This document shows positions 9,453 through 18,515 of a stretch of DNA of 64,000 nucleotides, in pieces (position 1 is the first letter of the stretch; each line of letters starts with the position of its first letter). The stretch spans positions 3,534,001 through 3,598,000 of the forward strand of contig NZ_AP025730.1 of NCBI RefSeq assembly GCF_023734135.1, in the 5' to 3' direction. The position numbers were made by a program, and so were the translations under genes. The notes beneath the pieces are model-generated. The model did no database searches. It was not told where the DNA came from and saw nothing but the letters and a program-made list of their open reading frames with translations. Origin of the DNA: Sphaerotilus microaerophilus. GTDB taxonomy: Bacteria; Pseudomonadota; Gammaproteobacteria; Burkholderiales; Burkholderiaceae_C.

Positions 9453-9884
9453 CTACACGCACGGCCGTTCCAAGGGGCAGGACTCAGTTTCCATCCTTTC
9501 GTAGTCCCTGCAGTGCTGCTCGTTGGCCGGCAGGTACACCAGTCCTGTCACCCCGACACAGTCGGCCAGGTGCGCCACCCGGTCCGGCTGCACAAAGGCA
9601 ACCAGGATCGGCCCTGCCAGACGGCGCACGCGAATCCGCTCGGTGAGCAACTGGATCGTCAAGCCCCGAAGCTCATGGCGGTTGTCACGATCCAGGTTGC
9701 GCACCACGTCTTCCCCGAACACGCTGGCAATTCGCCGATCCAGGCAAGACTTGTCCTGCAGAGCCAGACCCAGCATGTTTGCCCCGGTGGCGCGAAGCAG
9801 CCCCAGGCAGTGTTGGTGGGCGTGTCGCAGGTCGACCTCCGCGTCCGCCCCGACCTTGAGATGAAATCGTTGGTATCGACTCAT
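9453..9884 (-). CDS. Hypothetical protein of the ICE left module
   Basis: 143 aa from ATG 9884 (MSRYQRFHLKVG). Longer in-frame starts exist, but protein-like sequence begins here. It is a mixed alpha/beta protein with a Cys- and His-containing helix (AHQHCLGLLRATGANMLGLA) and a C-terminal strand-helix segment (GPILVAFVQP). No known domain is recognised. It is last in the minus-strand series DUF1845, AlpA-like, integrase-like, hypothetical. The start has no strong ribosome-binding site. Confidence 0.5.
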   Translation of the reverse strand: MSRYQRFHLKVGADAEVDLRHAHQHCLGLLRATGANMLGLALQDKSCLDRRIASVFGEDVVRNLDRDNRHELRGLTIQLLTERIRVRRLAGPILVAFVQPDRVAHLADCVGVTGLVYLPANEQHCRDYERMETESCPLERPCV

Positions 9885-10041
9885 GCGTGACAGTTGAACA
9901 TTCAATCCGATTCGTCGATGGTAAGCACACGCCCGATGCAGGCTGCATCGAACGAACCCTGTGCACACGGGGGGTGGTCCGCATTCAGCGATGAACCGAC
10001 CCCCACGTCGGCCCCAGATCTGCTTGCTGCCGCGACGCTCC

Positions 10042-10998
10042 TCAAATCGGCTCCTCCACCGCCTCCACCAGGCTCGGCCGCGGCCTGGGCAACTGCTCGC
10101 GCACCGCGCTGCGATCCGCTATGCCCAGCACCAACCCCACCTGGTCCTCATCGGCCCCGCGGTCGTACATCCTCGACATCAGCGTCAAGCGCGCCGATTG
10201 GGTGTTCAGCCCCTTGATGCCGGACAGCCTGAACAGCTTGCGGAAGATCTCCAGCAGCGTCCTGCAGACCTGACGGTTCTGCTGCGGCTCGCCGTTGGGC
10301 GTGATGCGGTAGGGAGTCCCATCGGAGGAGAGGAACAGTGCACTCTCCCCGTCCAGGCCCCGATAGGCCGGCGACTCCCCCAACCCCTGCCGCCTGGCCA
10401 GACGCTCAGCCAGGTAGGCCTGAAGCGCCTCATCGAGCCGGCTGCTCTGAAACAGCAGCGGCCGCTCCCGCCCGTTGATGGCCGCCTCGGCCCGCAGCCG
10501 CGACTGGCGCACCACGCTGCCGTCGGCCAGCAGATAGTCGCTCACCCGCAGACGGGCGACTTCCAGCGGCCTCAACCCGGTCGCAAACAGCAGGTAGTAC
10601 AGCGCCAGGTCATGCAGAGGTCGGCTGCTGCGCAGACGGATGCGTGCCGCACCCTGGTTGACTTCGGCGGCACTCAGCACCCTTGCGGGGCGGGCGCCGG
10701 AGGCGTCCCGCGGCGCAAAGTCATCCAGTGCTCGCAGCACCGCCTCGCGGTGCAGGCGCAGGCGCCTCACGAAGGTGGCGCCCTCCTCCCTCAGCCCGTC
10801 CACCCCCACCACCTGCGTCAACTCGACCGCCACGGTCTTGATGCGGCGCTCCACGGCCGTGCGGGTGAGGCCGTGGGCCTGTGCCACCGTCTCATAGGTG
10901 CTGCCATGCACGACCGAACGCAGCATGTCGATCGACTGACTCAGGCTGCCCGCATTGCGACGGTGCGTGCCACTGAAGGTGTGTGCAAGTTCATCCAT
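10042..10998 (-). CDS. Tyrosine-recombinase-like protein lacking catalytic residues
   Basis: 318 aa. The N-terminal part (about residues 20-60) looks like a helix-turn-helix (STYETVAQAHGLTRTAVERR). The C-terminal domain has the integrase box I (YLLFATGLRPLEVARL) and a box II-like region (SARLTLMSRMYDRGADEDQV). The HxLRH histidine is not conserved and no nucleophilic tyrosine follows box II; the protein ends in a Pro/Glu tail. GGGAGG precedes ATG 10998. It may be a DNA-binding protein derived from an integrase, used for ICE maintenance, rather than an active recombinase. Confidence 0.7.
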   Translation of the reverse strand: MDELAHTFSGTHRRNAGSLSQSIDMLRSVVHGSTYETVAQAHGLTRTAVERRIKTVAVELTQVVGVDGLREEGATFVRRLRLHREAVLRALDDFAPRDASGARPARVLSAAEVNQGAARIRLRSSRPLHDLALYYLLFATGLRPLEVARLRVSDYLLADGSVVRQSRLRAEAAINGRERPLLFQSSRLDEALQAYLAERLARRQGLGESPAYRGLDGESALFLSSDGTPYRITPNGEPQQNRQVCRTLLEIFRKLFRLSGIKGLNTQSARLTLMSRMYDRGADEDQVGLVLGIADRSAVREQLPRPRPSLVEAVEEPI

Positions 10999-11127
10999 GC
11001 CGTCCTCCCTTCGGAACCGACAGGCTCTCGCCGCGACCCCAGCGCGACCGGATGGATGCTGCCCACACAACGACGCGAGAACGACGTGGGAGACCACCCC
11101 AGTCCGTGCGACCCCGACGCCGGCCAA

Positions 11128-11210
11128 GCCCCTTTATCAAAGGGCAGGATGCGGCCAACGGGCATCCCACCAAAGGGGGAACTTTGGGGGTATCAGGTGG
11201 TGATCCACCC
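11128..11210. promoter_or_regulatory. Cluster of three short inverted repeats between AlpA-like and integrase-like genes
   Basis: The 300-bp gap between these two minus-strand genes contains CCCTTT-ATC-AAAGGG (11130-11144), CCAAAG-6 nt-CTTTGG (11170-11187) and GGTGG-TGAT-CCACC (11196-11209), together with several G and C runs of five to six. Three adjacent dyads just upstream of a DNA-binding protein gene suggest an operator or a centromere/recombination-like site. None is followed by a T-run, so terminators are less likely. Confidence 0.4.
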
Positions 11211-11298
11211 CCCACAGGTATCCCCCCGGAATGAACCTGCGCTGGTTGCTGCACATGTGGGCGCGAGTCTCGCCGGTGCGGCGATGGCAGACGGACTG

Positions 11299-11571
11299 TC
11301 ATGGCTGCCCTCCTTGCTCACCGATCCAGTGATGGACGTCCACGGCCCGCCAGACGGTGACCCGCTCGGAGAGCTTGACCGGCAAGGGGAAAGTGCCGGC
11401 CTGGACGCGGCGCCACAGGGTGGACTTGGAGATCGGCACCAGGCCCAGCACCTGCGGCTGACGCAGGAAGCCCGCGACCGGTGTCTGGGCCGGCGTGCTG
11501 GAGGGCGCTGGCGCCACCGGCAAAGCTGCGCCCGGGGTTGGTGAACGAAGTGGGGTGGAGTGTGGAGACAC
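11299..11571 (-). CDS. AlpA/MerR-like excisionase-type transcriptional regulator
   Basis: 90 aa. After a Pro/Ser-rich N-terminus, residues about 33-85 form the AlpA fold: FLRQPQVLGLVPISKSTLWR followed by RVQAGTFPLPVKLSERVTVW and RAVDVHHWI. AlpA proteins are small winged-helix regulators or recombination directionality factors carried by phages and ICEs. The start is GTG 11571 with GGAGG 7 nt upstream. It sits between the DUF1845 gene and the integrase-like gene, as in related elements. Confidence 0.85.
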   Translation of the reverse strand: MSPHSTPLRSPTPGAALPVAPAPSSTPAQTPVAGFLRQPQVLGLVPISKSTLWRRVQAGTFPLPVKLSERVTVWRAVDVHHWIGEQGGQP

Positions 11572-11899
11572 GATCGAACCTCCGATCGGCGCGTTGCCGA
11601 CATCGGGCTTGACCCGCTCTGTTTCGGAGGTGCCAGGTCACGAAGGCTGCCGCCGATGAGGGACCGGTGCATCGTCCGTGTCGCGGTGGTCCCGCGAAGT
11701 CGACACGGCGCTGGGGCAAAGGAGTGGACCGAGGGTCCAGGTACGCGGCGACAGGTGCAGCGACGGCAGGTCGCATCACGCACACGAAGATCGGGGCAGG
11801 TATCGACTGCAACGCCGACGGGTCCGGCAGGAGGTCATCAGAGTGACCACGGACATCCGCGGAAGGGATCGATCGGGCGATCGATCCAGCACCACCAGC
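11572..11899. other. Intergenic region between DUF1845 and AlpA-like genes
   Basis: No convincing coding frame on either strand. It contains the AlpA ribosome-binding site (GGAGG near 11580) and, near its upstream end, the 22-bp palindrome listed separately. It probably holds the AlpA promoter. Confidence 0.5.
11866..11887. repeat. Near-perfect 22-bp GATCGATC palindrome
   Basis: The arms GGATCGATCG and CGATCGATCC are exact reverse complements separated by GG. It lies 13 bp downstream of the DUF1845 stop and about 300 bp upstream of the AlpA start. The minimal loop argues against an RNA terminator and for a protein-binding or cruciform site. Confidence 0.6.
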
Positions 11900-12766
11900 C
11901 TAAGGCGCGGGCCTGCCGCGTTCAAGCGCCAGCCCGGCGTCGCCGTCCAAACTGGGCAGCGGTTCAGGCGCTTGAGGTGGCGACTCCGCCTCACCCGGTT
12001 CATCGACACCCTGGAACATCCCGTCAATGAACCCATCGGTGACGAGCGGAGGGGCGGGTGCTGCGTCCGCGGCCGGGACCTGTTGCTCATTCGGATCAAC
12101 TTGCCCCTCCGCATCGATCCCGTCGACCGCCTGGCCCTGCGCCCCGGCAGCCTGACGGGACATCTGGTTCATCCGCCTGCGCAGCGCCGTGGCCTGGCTG
12201 CGGGCACCGTTGGCCACGTTGCGCACCTGCCGCTTCAGGGCGGCCCGCTGGCTGTCCAGCTGCTGCGCACTGAGCACCTCGTGGATCTCCAAGGTCTGCA
12301 GCAGGGGCATCAGCTGATCGAGCTTGCCCAGCACCTCCAGGTAGCGGCGGCTCAGCGAGGACAGCACATGCACGTCCAGCTCCAGTGGCAGGGCGTCGTA
12401 GGTTGCCGGCGCGGTGATGCCATGGGCCCGGAACAGCACCTCAGCCTCATCGATGGCCCGGTTCAGCTTCTCGGTCACCTGTTCGAGCTGGCCACGCAGC
12501 GCCAGCTCGATGCGTGTGATCTCGTCGGCATCGATGCGGGTACGGGCGATCACCGAGATGAAGTGGGTGTTCAGCTGCAGGGTGTTGAACATGCGCACGA
12601 ACAGCCGTTTGCCCTCGGCGCTGGTGAAGCGCACCGGCATCTTGACGCTGGCCGCTTCGATGCGCCGGAAGTCGGCCTGGGCCTGTCGAGCCAGGATGCG
12701 GGCGTTGACCCCGCCATCGTCCACCTTGACGATCTGCAGCTCGGCGCTGCCGTTGCTGACGCTCAT
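11900..12766 (-). CDS. DUF1845 (AcaB-like) ICE regulator
   Basis: 288 aa starting MSVSNGSAELQIVKVDDGGV, with AGGAGG 7 nt before ATG 12766. The family core is clear: ARILARQAQADFRRIEAASV, FNTLQLNTHFISVIARTRID and KLDQLMPLLQTLEIHEVLSA, a largely helical protein. In IncA/C plasmids the DUF1845 protein AcaB works with FlhDC-like AcaCD to activate transfer genes. FlhD/FlhC homologues are present here at 18.5 kb. An acidic Pro-rich C-terminal tail of about 70 residues is extra. It is divergent from the gene at 13258. Confidence 0.85.
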   Translation of the reverse strand: MSVSNGSAELQIVKVDDGGVNARILARQAQADFRRIEAASVKMPVRFTSAEGKRLFVRMFNTLQLNTHFISVIARTRIDADEITRIELALRGQLEQVTEKLNRAIDEAEVLFRAHGITAPATYDALPLELDVHVLSSLSRRYLEVLGKLDQLMPLLQTLEIHEVLSAQQLDSQRAALKRQVRNVANGARSQATALRRRMNQMSRQAAGAQGQAVDGIDAEGQVDPNEQQVPAADAAPAPPLVTDGFIDGMFQGVDEPGEAESPPQAPEPLPSLDGDAGLALERGRPAP

Positions 12767-13257
12767 GCCTGCCTCCTGAAGCGATGCCCCATCGTCCAAC
12801 GCGAGGCCTGCGACCTCCACCATGAATGGCCCCGAATTGCAGGCGGTTTCGGGATCGGTGGGAGATGAGGCGATGTCCAGGGGTTGAGCCGGGGCTCCAG
12901 CGGGACTAAGGTTCTGACCCAGCAGCAGCTGGCCCTGCGTCATCAGGCGAGCCCCGGAGACCCCGGTACAGCAATGCCACCCTGGCACGGCTGCACCCTC
13001 TGGCAACGCCATGTTGCCGAATCACGCACCGCAGGCTTTTCAGGCCAGGGATGCGCACCCGCAGCGCCCTGCCCTGTGAAGCCTGTTCCCACCGGTCGCT
13101 GGCCCGTCCTTCTCTTATCTGCGCCGGCCTACCTAGCGCCTGCCAGCCTTGTCCAGCCCTTGCGGCAGCCGCCCGTCCAGGTCGGCATCTCATCCACCCT
13201 CGGGGGCTCGTCGCCCCGTCGGGTTGCATGTGGCCTCCGCCCTCTCCCGGAGGTTCC
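12767..13257. promoter_or_regulatory. Divergent promoter region between DUF1845 and the 13.3-kb operon
   Basis: 491 bp with no reliable gene. Both flanking genes have strong ribosome-binding sites (AGGAGG for DUF1845, GGAGG for 13258) and point away from each other, so promoters for both must lie here. Open frames across it are extensions of the flanking genes without their own ribosome-binding sites. Confidence 0.45.
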
Positions 13258-13806
13258 ATGCTTCTGTCTCAAGCCTGTCATCGCGGTCATGACGCTTTCC
13301 CCGGCTTTGCCGATAGCCTGTTCCCACCAGGCCCTGATCACCCCTCCGACTCAGGCGACGCTGCGGCGGAGGCTGGCGCCGAGCCGCCCTTTGAATGGAG
13401 CGACGAAGAAATCGTCCTGCTCCATTGGCGCCTGTTGCAGGAGATCGAACGGCTGACCGATCCGGCCACGCCGCTGGAAGAGAAGCTCGACACCCTGCGC
13501 TGGGTCTTCACCGAACGGCACAAGGAGGACCGGCCGTTCTCCTTCGTGCGCTGTCTGCACGTGGTGGGCTGCAGCCCGTTGTCACCGATTGCCTACTGCG
13601 GTCTGGTGGATGCGGAGGTGCTGCGCGACCACATCCGCGCCGGTCTTCATCACTGGCTGGGCGCCACGCTGCAGCGCTACCCCCTGTGGGTGCGCGAGGC
13701 CATCGCCCAACGTCCCGAATGGGTCGAGTCGCAGTTGCTGCGCAACCCGCAGTGGCTCAACGAACAGGTGCTGCAAGTACGTCTTCAGGGCGACCTGTTC
13801 GCCTGA
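13258..13806 (+). CDS. Hypothetical ICE protein
   Basis: 182 aa; GGAGG 6 nt before ATG 13258 fixes the start inside a longer open frame. The first 40 residues are disordered and acidic. The rest is helical with many aromatic residues (EWSDEEIVLLHWRLLQEIER, HHWLGATLQRYPLWVREAI) and repeated Arg-Asn-Pro-Gln-Trp-like segments near the end. No family is recognised. It is the first gene of a plus-strand series running through the GHKL, primase-like and DUF932 genes. Confidence 0.65.
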   Translation: MLLSQACHRGHDAFPGFADSLFPPGPDHPSDSGDAAAEAGAEPPFEWSDEEIVLLHWRLLQEIERLTDPATPLEEKLDTLRWVFTERHKEDRPFSFVRCLHVVGCSPLSPIAYCGLVDAEVLRDHIRAGLHHWLGATLQRYPLWVREAIAQRPEWVESQLLRNPQWLNEQVLQVRLQGDLFA

Positions 13807-13862
13807 GTCGTGCCGAGGGCCCCGTCATCCGACTTCATTCGCCTTCCTCCAAGGAGCACACC

Positions 13863-14183
13863 ATGCCCCAGTTCACCTGTGAACACCCGCTGCCGCTGCG
13901 GCTGTGCCAGGTCACGCCTGACGACGACCTCGGCGAGTTGGTGCAGACCCAGGAAGTCCGCACCGGCCGCAGCGGCCGGCTCTTCCTGATCCTCGGTGCC
14001 GAGCGCCTGCCCTACCAGGTGCACAGCCTGCCGGTGGGCGCCCATCTCGGGCTGCGCATCGACCGGCTCGACGCCCAGGGCCGTCCACTGCATTCCCAGT
14101 GCCTCACCCGCGCTGCGTTGCCGCGCCACGCCCTCGGCGAGGCGCAGGCCACCGGCCAGTTGTTCACGCCGTCGCTGCCGTAA
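13863..14183 (+). CDS. Hypothetical small ICE protein
   Basis: 106 aa from ATG 13863, preceded by AAGGAGCACACC. It is beta-rich (RLFLILGAERLPYQVHSLPV) with no signal peptide or membrane segment. No domain is recognised. Its position between the 13258 gene and the GHKL ATPase, all on one strand, implies shared expression. Confidence 0.6.
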   Translation: MPQFTCEHPLPLRLCQVTPDDDLGELVQTQEVRTGRSGRLFLILGAERLPYQVHSLPVGAHLGLRIDRLDAQGRPLHSQCLTRAALPRHALGEAQATGQLFTPSLP

Positions 14184-14294
14184 GCAGCCGACCGCTCTGC
14201 CCTCTGTGCTCTCCCCCTCCCCGCGCGGGCCCGACCCGCCGGGTGCGGGCCGGCTCGGGGCCTGTTCCCTCCACTTGTTGATCGAGGAGTTCCC

Positions 14295-15959
14295 ATGAAC
14301 ATCCAGGTTCGCATCGATGCCGCTGGTGCCCTGCGCAACCAGCGTTTTGCTTTTGCACACCGCGACACCCTCGTGGTCGAGCTGCTGCAGAACGCCCGCC
14401 GCGCGGGCGCCACGCGCATCGAGCTTCACTTCGACGCTGCAGCCCGCCGCCTGAGTGTGGCCGACGATGGCTGCGGCATCGACGACTTTCAGACCCTCTT
14501 GACCCTGCACCAGTCGGGTTGGCAGGCCGAGTCCATCCACGAGGAGCATCCCTTCGGGGTAGGCTTCTCGAGCTGTCTGTATGCGGCCGAACGCTGCATC
14601 GTTCGCTCCAAGGGTTGGCGCATCGACTTCATGACCGAAGCGGCGCTGGCGCTGGAGCTGATCGAGGTCCAACCCGATACCACCTCGTCCGGGCGTCCAG
14701 GCTGCCAGGTCGAACTGCACGGCGTCCATTTGGTCGAGCTGGAGCAGCGCATCGAGAGGCTCTGCGAAGGCTTTCCGGTGCCCATCCATTTCAATGGGCG
14801 GGCACTGGAACGACGCTACGCGATCGACCGGCTGCAGGCGCTGCCGACCCCGGTCGGCCTGGTGCACTTGGCGGGCCGGCACGACGGCAGGTGCAGCCGC
14901 GAGTCCCTGGTCTACCTGCAAGGCATCTGTGTGTTGCGCCCGATCTGGTGGGACGCCGACCGGGTCAACATCGTCCACCTGGACGCAGCTCAGTTCCTGG
15001 CTCGCCTGCCCGATCGGATGAGCCTGTTGGATGAGGACCTGCAGTGCCCGCGCATCCAGGCCGCGCTGGGGTCTGCCTGGCGCGAAGCCCTGGTGGCGGC
15101 CAAGGCCCGGCTTAGTGCCGAGCGCTTCGTCGCTGCCTATTTCCAGGTGATGCGACAGTGGGGTCACCGGGACCTGCTCAACGACCTGGACCTGCTGCCG
15201 GCCGAGCTTTGCCAGGCCATCGTAGGCTATCCGCACCAGCAGGCCGACGGCGCCTGCGACTTCCTTCAGGCACTCGACCGCGCCCCGTCACGGGCGGCCA
15301 TTGAGGGCGGCAGCTGCACGTTGGTGAACCTGGGACCGCTGGACGAGTTCAATGCGGCGCGCTGGATGTTCGCCCGCCATCGAGGCCACCTGGTGGTCGA
15401 TGCGGTCTGGCTGGACCCTGGGCACTGGGCGCATCGCTGCATCCAGGACCTGGAATCGCAGGAAGTGGAGCTGCAGGCGATCGATGAACACACCCGCAGC
15501 AGCTTCGAGGGCCGCTGGCTCTGGGCGCCGGTGGTGCTCTGCGACAGGCTGCGGATCCAATCGGGGGACATCAGCACAGAGGTCTCGTCTGAAGGCGTCG
15601 GCCATGACGGCACGCTGTACATCCCGGCCGGCGAAGCCAGTGGTCGCGCGCTGCGGCAGCTGTCGCGCTACCTGGATGAAAACGACCTGTCGCTGGACCA
15701 CGAGCTGGGCGAGGACCTGCAGGCGCTGGCCGACCTGCTGCGCCGGTTGCGCTCCACCGACCCGGTGCAGACCTTCGACTCGCTGCTGGCCGAGCTGCGG
15801 CTGGGGCAGTACCCGCTGCTGCAGGGCCGCAGCTTCCGGGTGTCGATCGGCATCGGGAACGGCAACGGCAACGGGGATCAGCCCGGCCACACGGTGGAAT
15901 GCGCTCCGGTCATCGACGCTCCAACAGAGTTTTCGGGAGACTCGCATGCTGCGCACTGA
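14295..15959 (+). CDS. GHKL-type ATP-binding protein
   Basis: 554 aa. The N-terminal 110 residues carry the Bergerat-fold motifs: N box LVVELLQNARRAGA (Asn33), G1 box VADDGCGID (about residues 55-63) and G2 box HPFGVGFSS. This is the ATPase type of HSP90, MutL and topoisomerase VI. The remaining 440 residues are not assigned. Such proteins recur in ICE left modules beside primase-like genes, but their role is unknown. The end overlaps the next gene by 14 bp. Confidence 0.75.
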   Translation: MNIQVRIDAAGALRNQRFAFAHRDTLVVELLQNARRAGATRIELHFDAAARRLSVADDGCGIDDFQTLLTLHQSGWQAESIHEEHPFGVGFSSCLYAAERCIVRSKGWRIDFMTEAALALELIEVQPDTTSSGRPGCQVELHGVHLVELEQRIERLCEGFPVPIHFNGRALERRYAIDRLQALPTPVGLVHLAGRHDGRCSRESLVYLQGICVLRPIWWDADRVNIVHLDAAQFLARLPDRMSLLDEDLQCPRIQAALGSAWREALVAAKARLSAERFVAAYFQVMRQWGHRDLLNDLDLLPAELCQAIVGYPHQQADGACDFLQALDRAPSRAAIEGGSCTLVNLGPLDEFNAARWMFARHRGHLVVDAVWLDPGHWAHRCIQDLESQEVELQAIDEHTRSSFEGRWLWAPVVLCDRLRIQSGDISTEVSSEGVGHDGTLYIPAGEASGRALRQLSRYLDENDLSLDHELGEDLQALADLLRRLRSTDPVQTFDSLLAELRLGQYPLLQGRSFRVSIGIGNGNGNGDQPGHTVECAPVIDAPTEFSGDSHAAH

Positions 15960-16968
15960 CGCTGCTGCCTCGGCCGCCCGCCTGGACGCGGTGCGGCTGC
16001 GGGCCCAGGGCCGCTGGAGCGAGATCCTGCCCCGACTGGGTGTGGACCCGCGCTGGCTGTCCCGACGCAACCAGCCCTGCCCACGCTGTGGCGGCACCGA
16101 TCGCTACCAGTACACCGACAAGTTCGGCGAAGGCAACTACCACTGCCGGCACTGCGGCCCCGGCGGCGGCTTCAAGCTGCTGCAGGCCACCACCGGGATG
16201 GGCTTTGCGCGTGCGCTCCGGGAAGTCGAAGCCTGCGTGGGGCTGCTGCCCCTCGTTCCTGCTGCAACGGCGCAGGCCCCGGCACCTTCTTCGGCCTCCA
16301 TGAAGCAGTTGGTGCAGCGCATCTGGGACGAAGCCGCCCCAGTGACCCGCGGCGACGCGGTGGATCGCTACCTGAGCGGGCGAGGCCTGGTGCTGCCGGA
16401 ATTCCCGGCGGTGCTGCGCTTTCATCCTGCTCTGGGCTACTACGCCAAGGACGAGGCCGGCCGGTCGCGACGTGTGGCCGAGTACCCGGCGATGTTGGCC
16501 TGCATCCAGGGGCCGGATGGCCAGGCCGTGACGCTGCACCGCACCTACCTGGACGGCGGGGGCAAGCTGCATGCGGCCGATGCCAAGAAGGTGCTCTCCG
16601 GCGGCCTGCATGGCGCCGCGGTGCGCCTGTACGAACCGGGCGAAGGCCTGGCGATTGCCGAAGGCATCGAGACGGCGCTGGCGCTGCACCTGGCCACCGG
16701 CAAGCCGGTCTGGGCAGGCCTGAACGCCGGCAACCTGGACAAGCTCTGGTTGCCTGCCGGGCTGCGGCGAGTCGATGTCTACGCGGACAACGACGCCGAC
16801 GGCGACTTCGCGGGGCAGTGCGCTGCCTTCGCGCTGGCCCGTCGGCTGCGTCGCGAAGGCCAAGGCGAAAGCGACCGACAAGTCAGGGTCTTCGTGCCCC
16901 GACATGCAGGCGCCGACTGGGCCGATGTGTGGTGCCGGCGCTCGCTGATCACTGGGGCGCCGGGTTGA
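15946..16968 (+). CDS. Toprim/zinc-ribbon primase-like protein
   Basis: 340 aa. A zinc ribbon near the N-terminus (CPRCGGTDRYQYTDKFGEG, then YHCRHC) is followed by a middle region and a Toprim domain with LAIAEGIETALAL (catalytic Glu) and VDVYADNDADGDF (the DxD). This is the arrangement of phage/ICE primases and the DUF7146-Toprim family. ATG 15946 is preceded by GGGAGA and overlaps the GHKL stop. It likely helps replicate or prime transferred DNA. Confidence 0.82.
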   Translation: MLRTDAAASAARLDAVRLRAQGRWSEILPRLGVDPRWLSRRNQPCPRCGGTDRYQYTDKFGEGNYHCRHCGPGGGFKLLQATTGMGFARALREVEACVGLLPLVPAATAQAPAPSSASMKQLVQRIWDEAAPVTRGDAVDRYLSGRGLVLPEFPAVLRFHPALGYYAKDEAGRSRRVAEYPAMLACIQGPDGQAVTLHRTYLDGGGKLHAADAKKVLSGGLHGAAVRLYEPGEGLAIAEGIETALALHLATGKPVWAGLNAGNLDKLWLPAGLRRVDVYADNDADGDFAGQCAAFALARRLRREGQGESDRQVRVFVPRHAGADWADVWCRRSLITGAPG

Positions 16969-17197
16969 AGTTTCCGATTTGACTTTCTCCACTGGCAGCT
17001 GTCAGGCCAGGCGCTGCGGGCCCCCACCCGAGCGCAAAGACAGCCTTGAAGCACGCCGTGCGGCCCCTTTGGGGATGAAGCACGGCCCGGGCCGGACCCA
17101 CGGCCCAGACATGACCTTGCCCTTCATTTCATCCACCCCGCGGGGTTCCCCCGCGATGGCGGCGGGCCCCGCACTGTTTTCTCACGAGGAGCCTCAC

Positions 17198-18262
17198 ATG
17201 AAACACGGACGCAGTCTCATCAGCCTGGCCCATGAACTGGAGCGCCAGCAAAGCGCCAAGAAGGACCTGCTGGTCCCTTCGCAGCGCCTGCAGCATTGCA
17301 CCGAGTCGGGTGGCCACACCCACCTGCTGGTGGAGGACGGCCCCAGCCCCACCCGCTATGGCCTGACCACCCTGGCGCGCCGCCAGCTAGCCGAGAAGCT
17401 GAAGATCCCCTTCGCCTACTTCGAGCGCATGCGCGAGGAGCAGCCCGAGCTGCTGGACCACAACGTCAACACCTGGCTGCAGGAAGACGGCGAGCGGCGC
17501 ATGCTGCGCACGCTGGATGGAACCGTGCGGGCGGTCCTGTCGGACCGCTACCGCCGGCTGGACAACCACGAACTCGCCGAGAGCGTGCTGCCCATCCTGA
17601 TGCAGGTGCCGGACTTGCGCTTCGAGTCGATGGAGTTGACCGACACGCGCATGTACCTGAAGTGCGTCACCCCGCAGCTGAGCTGCGAGATGGCGCCGGG
17701 GGACGTGGTGCAGGCCGGCCTGGTGATCTCCAACTCGGAGGTCGGCCTGGGCATGCTGTCGATCCAGCCGCTGCTGTACCGGCTGGTCTGCCGCAACGGC
17801 CTGATCGCCGCCGACCACACGCTGCGCAAGACCCACGTGGGTCGCTCGCTGGCGGTGGACGAGCCGGCGGCCTCGGTGTTCCAGGACGACACCCTGCGCG
17901 CCGACGACCGCGCCTTCTTCCTGAAGGTGCGCGACGTTGTGCAGGCCACCGTCTCGGAGACCGTGTTCCGCCAGGTGGCGGGGCGGTTTCAGCGCACGCG
18001 CGAGCTGGAGCTGACCGGCGACCCGACGCGCAGCGTCGAGGTGCTGGCGCAGCGCCACAGCCTCAACGAGGCCGAACGCATCGGCGTGCTGCGCCATCTC
18101 GTCAGCGGGGCCGACCTGTCCGGCTACGGGTTGGTCAACGCCGTCACCCACTACAGCCAGGAGGTGTCGTCCTATGACCGCGCCACCGAGTTGGAGGCCC
18201 TGGGCGGCAAGCTGGTGGAGCAGTCAGCCACGGAGTGGAAGGCGCTGTTGTCGCCCGCCTGA
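17198..18262 (+). CDS. DUF932-like ICE protein
   Basis: 354 aa from ATG 17198 with GAGGAG about 8 nt upstream; the longer open frame has no ribosome-binding site. The sequence has DUF932 features: YGLTTLARRQLAEKLKIPFA, a strand segment RTLDGTVRAVLSDRYRRLDN, and a C-terminal helix with NAVTHYSQEVSSYDRATELE. The family is widespread on phages and conjugative elements and has no proven biochemical role. A perfect 11-bp-stem hairpin lies 21 bp after the stop. Confidence 0.75.
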   Translation: MKHGRSLISLAHELERQQSAKKDLLVPSQRLQHCTESGGHTHLLVEDGPSPTRYGLTTLARRQLAEKLKIPFAYFERMREEQPELLDHNVNTWLQEDGERRMLRTLDGTVRAVLSDRYRRLDNHELAESVLPILMQVPDLRFESMELTDTRMYLKCVTPQLSCEMAPGDVVQAGLVISNSEVGLGMLSIQPLLYRLVCRNGLIAADHTLRKTHVGRSLAVDEPAASVFQDDTLRADDRAFFLKVRDVVQATVSETVFRQVAGRFQRTRELELTGDPTRSVEVLAQRHSLNEAERIGVLRHLVSGADLSGYGLVNAVTHYSQEVSSYDRATELEALGGKLVEQSATEWKALLSPA

Positions 18263-18283
18263 GTTCAGCAGACCTGCGAACCC

Positions 18284-18311
18284 CCGCTGCGGCACACCGT
18301 TGCCGCAGCGG
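18284..18311. terminator. 11-bp perfect stem-loop after the DUF932-like gene
   Basis: CCGCTGCGGCA and TGCCGCAGCGG pair exactly around a CACCGT loop. No T-run follows, so it is either a weak terminator or a 3'-end stabiliser separating the DUF932 operon from the FlhD/FlhC-like genes. Confidence 0.5.
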
Positions 18312-18515
18312 AGTGCCTTCCCGGGTCCTGTCGGGCTAGGCGCCTCTCCGCAGGCGAACGCAATGCTGTCGCCTCACGGGCGCTTGAGTGTGGCGTTCAG
18401 AGCTGGGAACCTGAGTTGCAAAAACCACCATTCCCACGAAACAAGCAGTTACATATTCTGAATCCAGGGACAGGTTTCACTGCAACACGAGTGCATCACC
18501 ACTGGGAGACGACCC

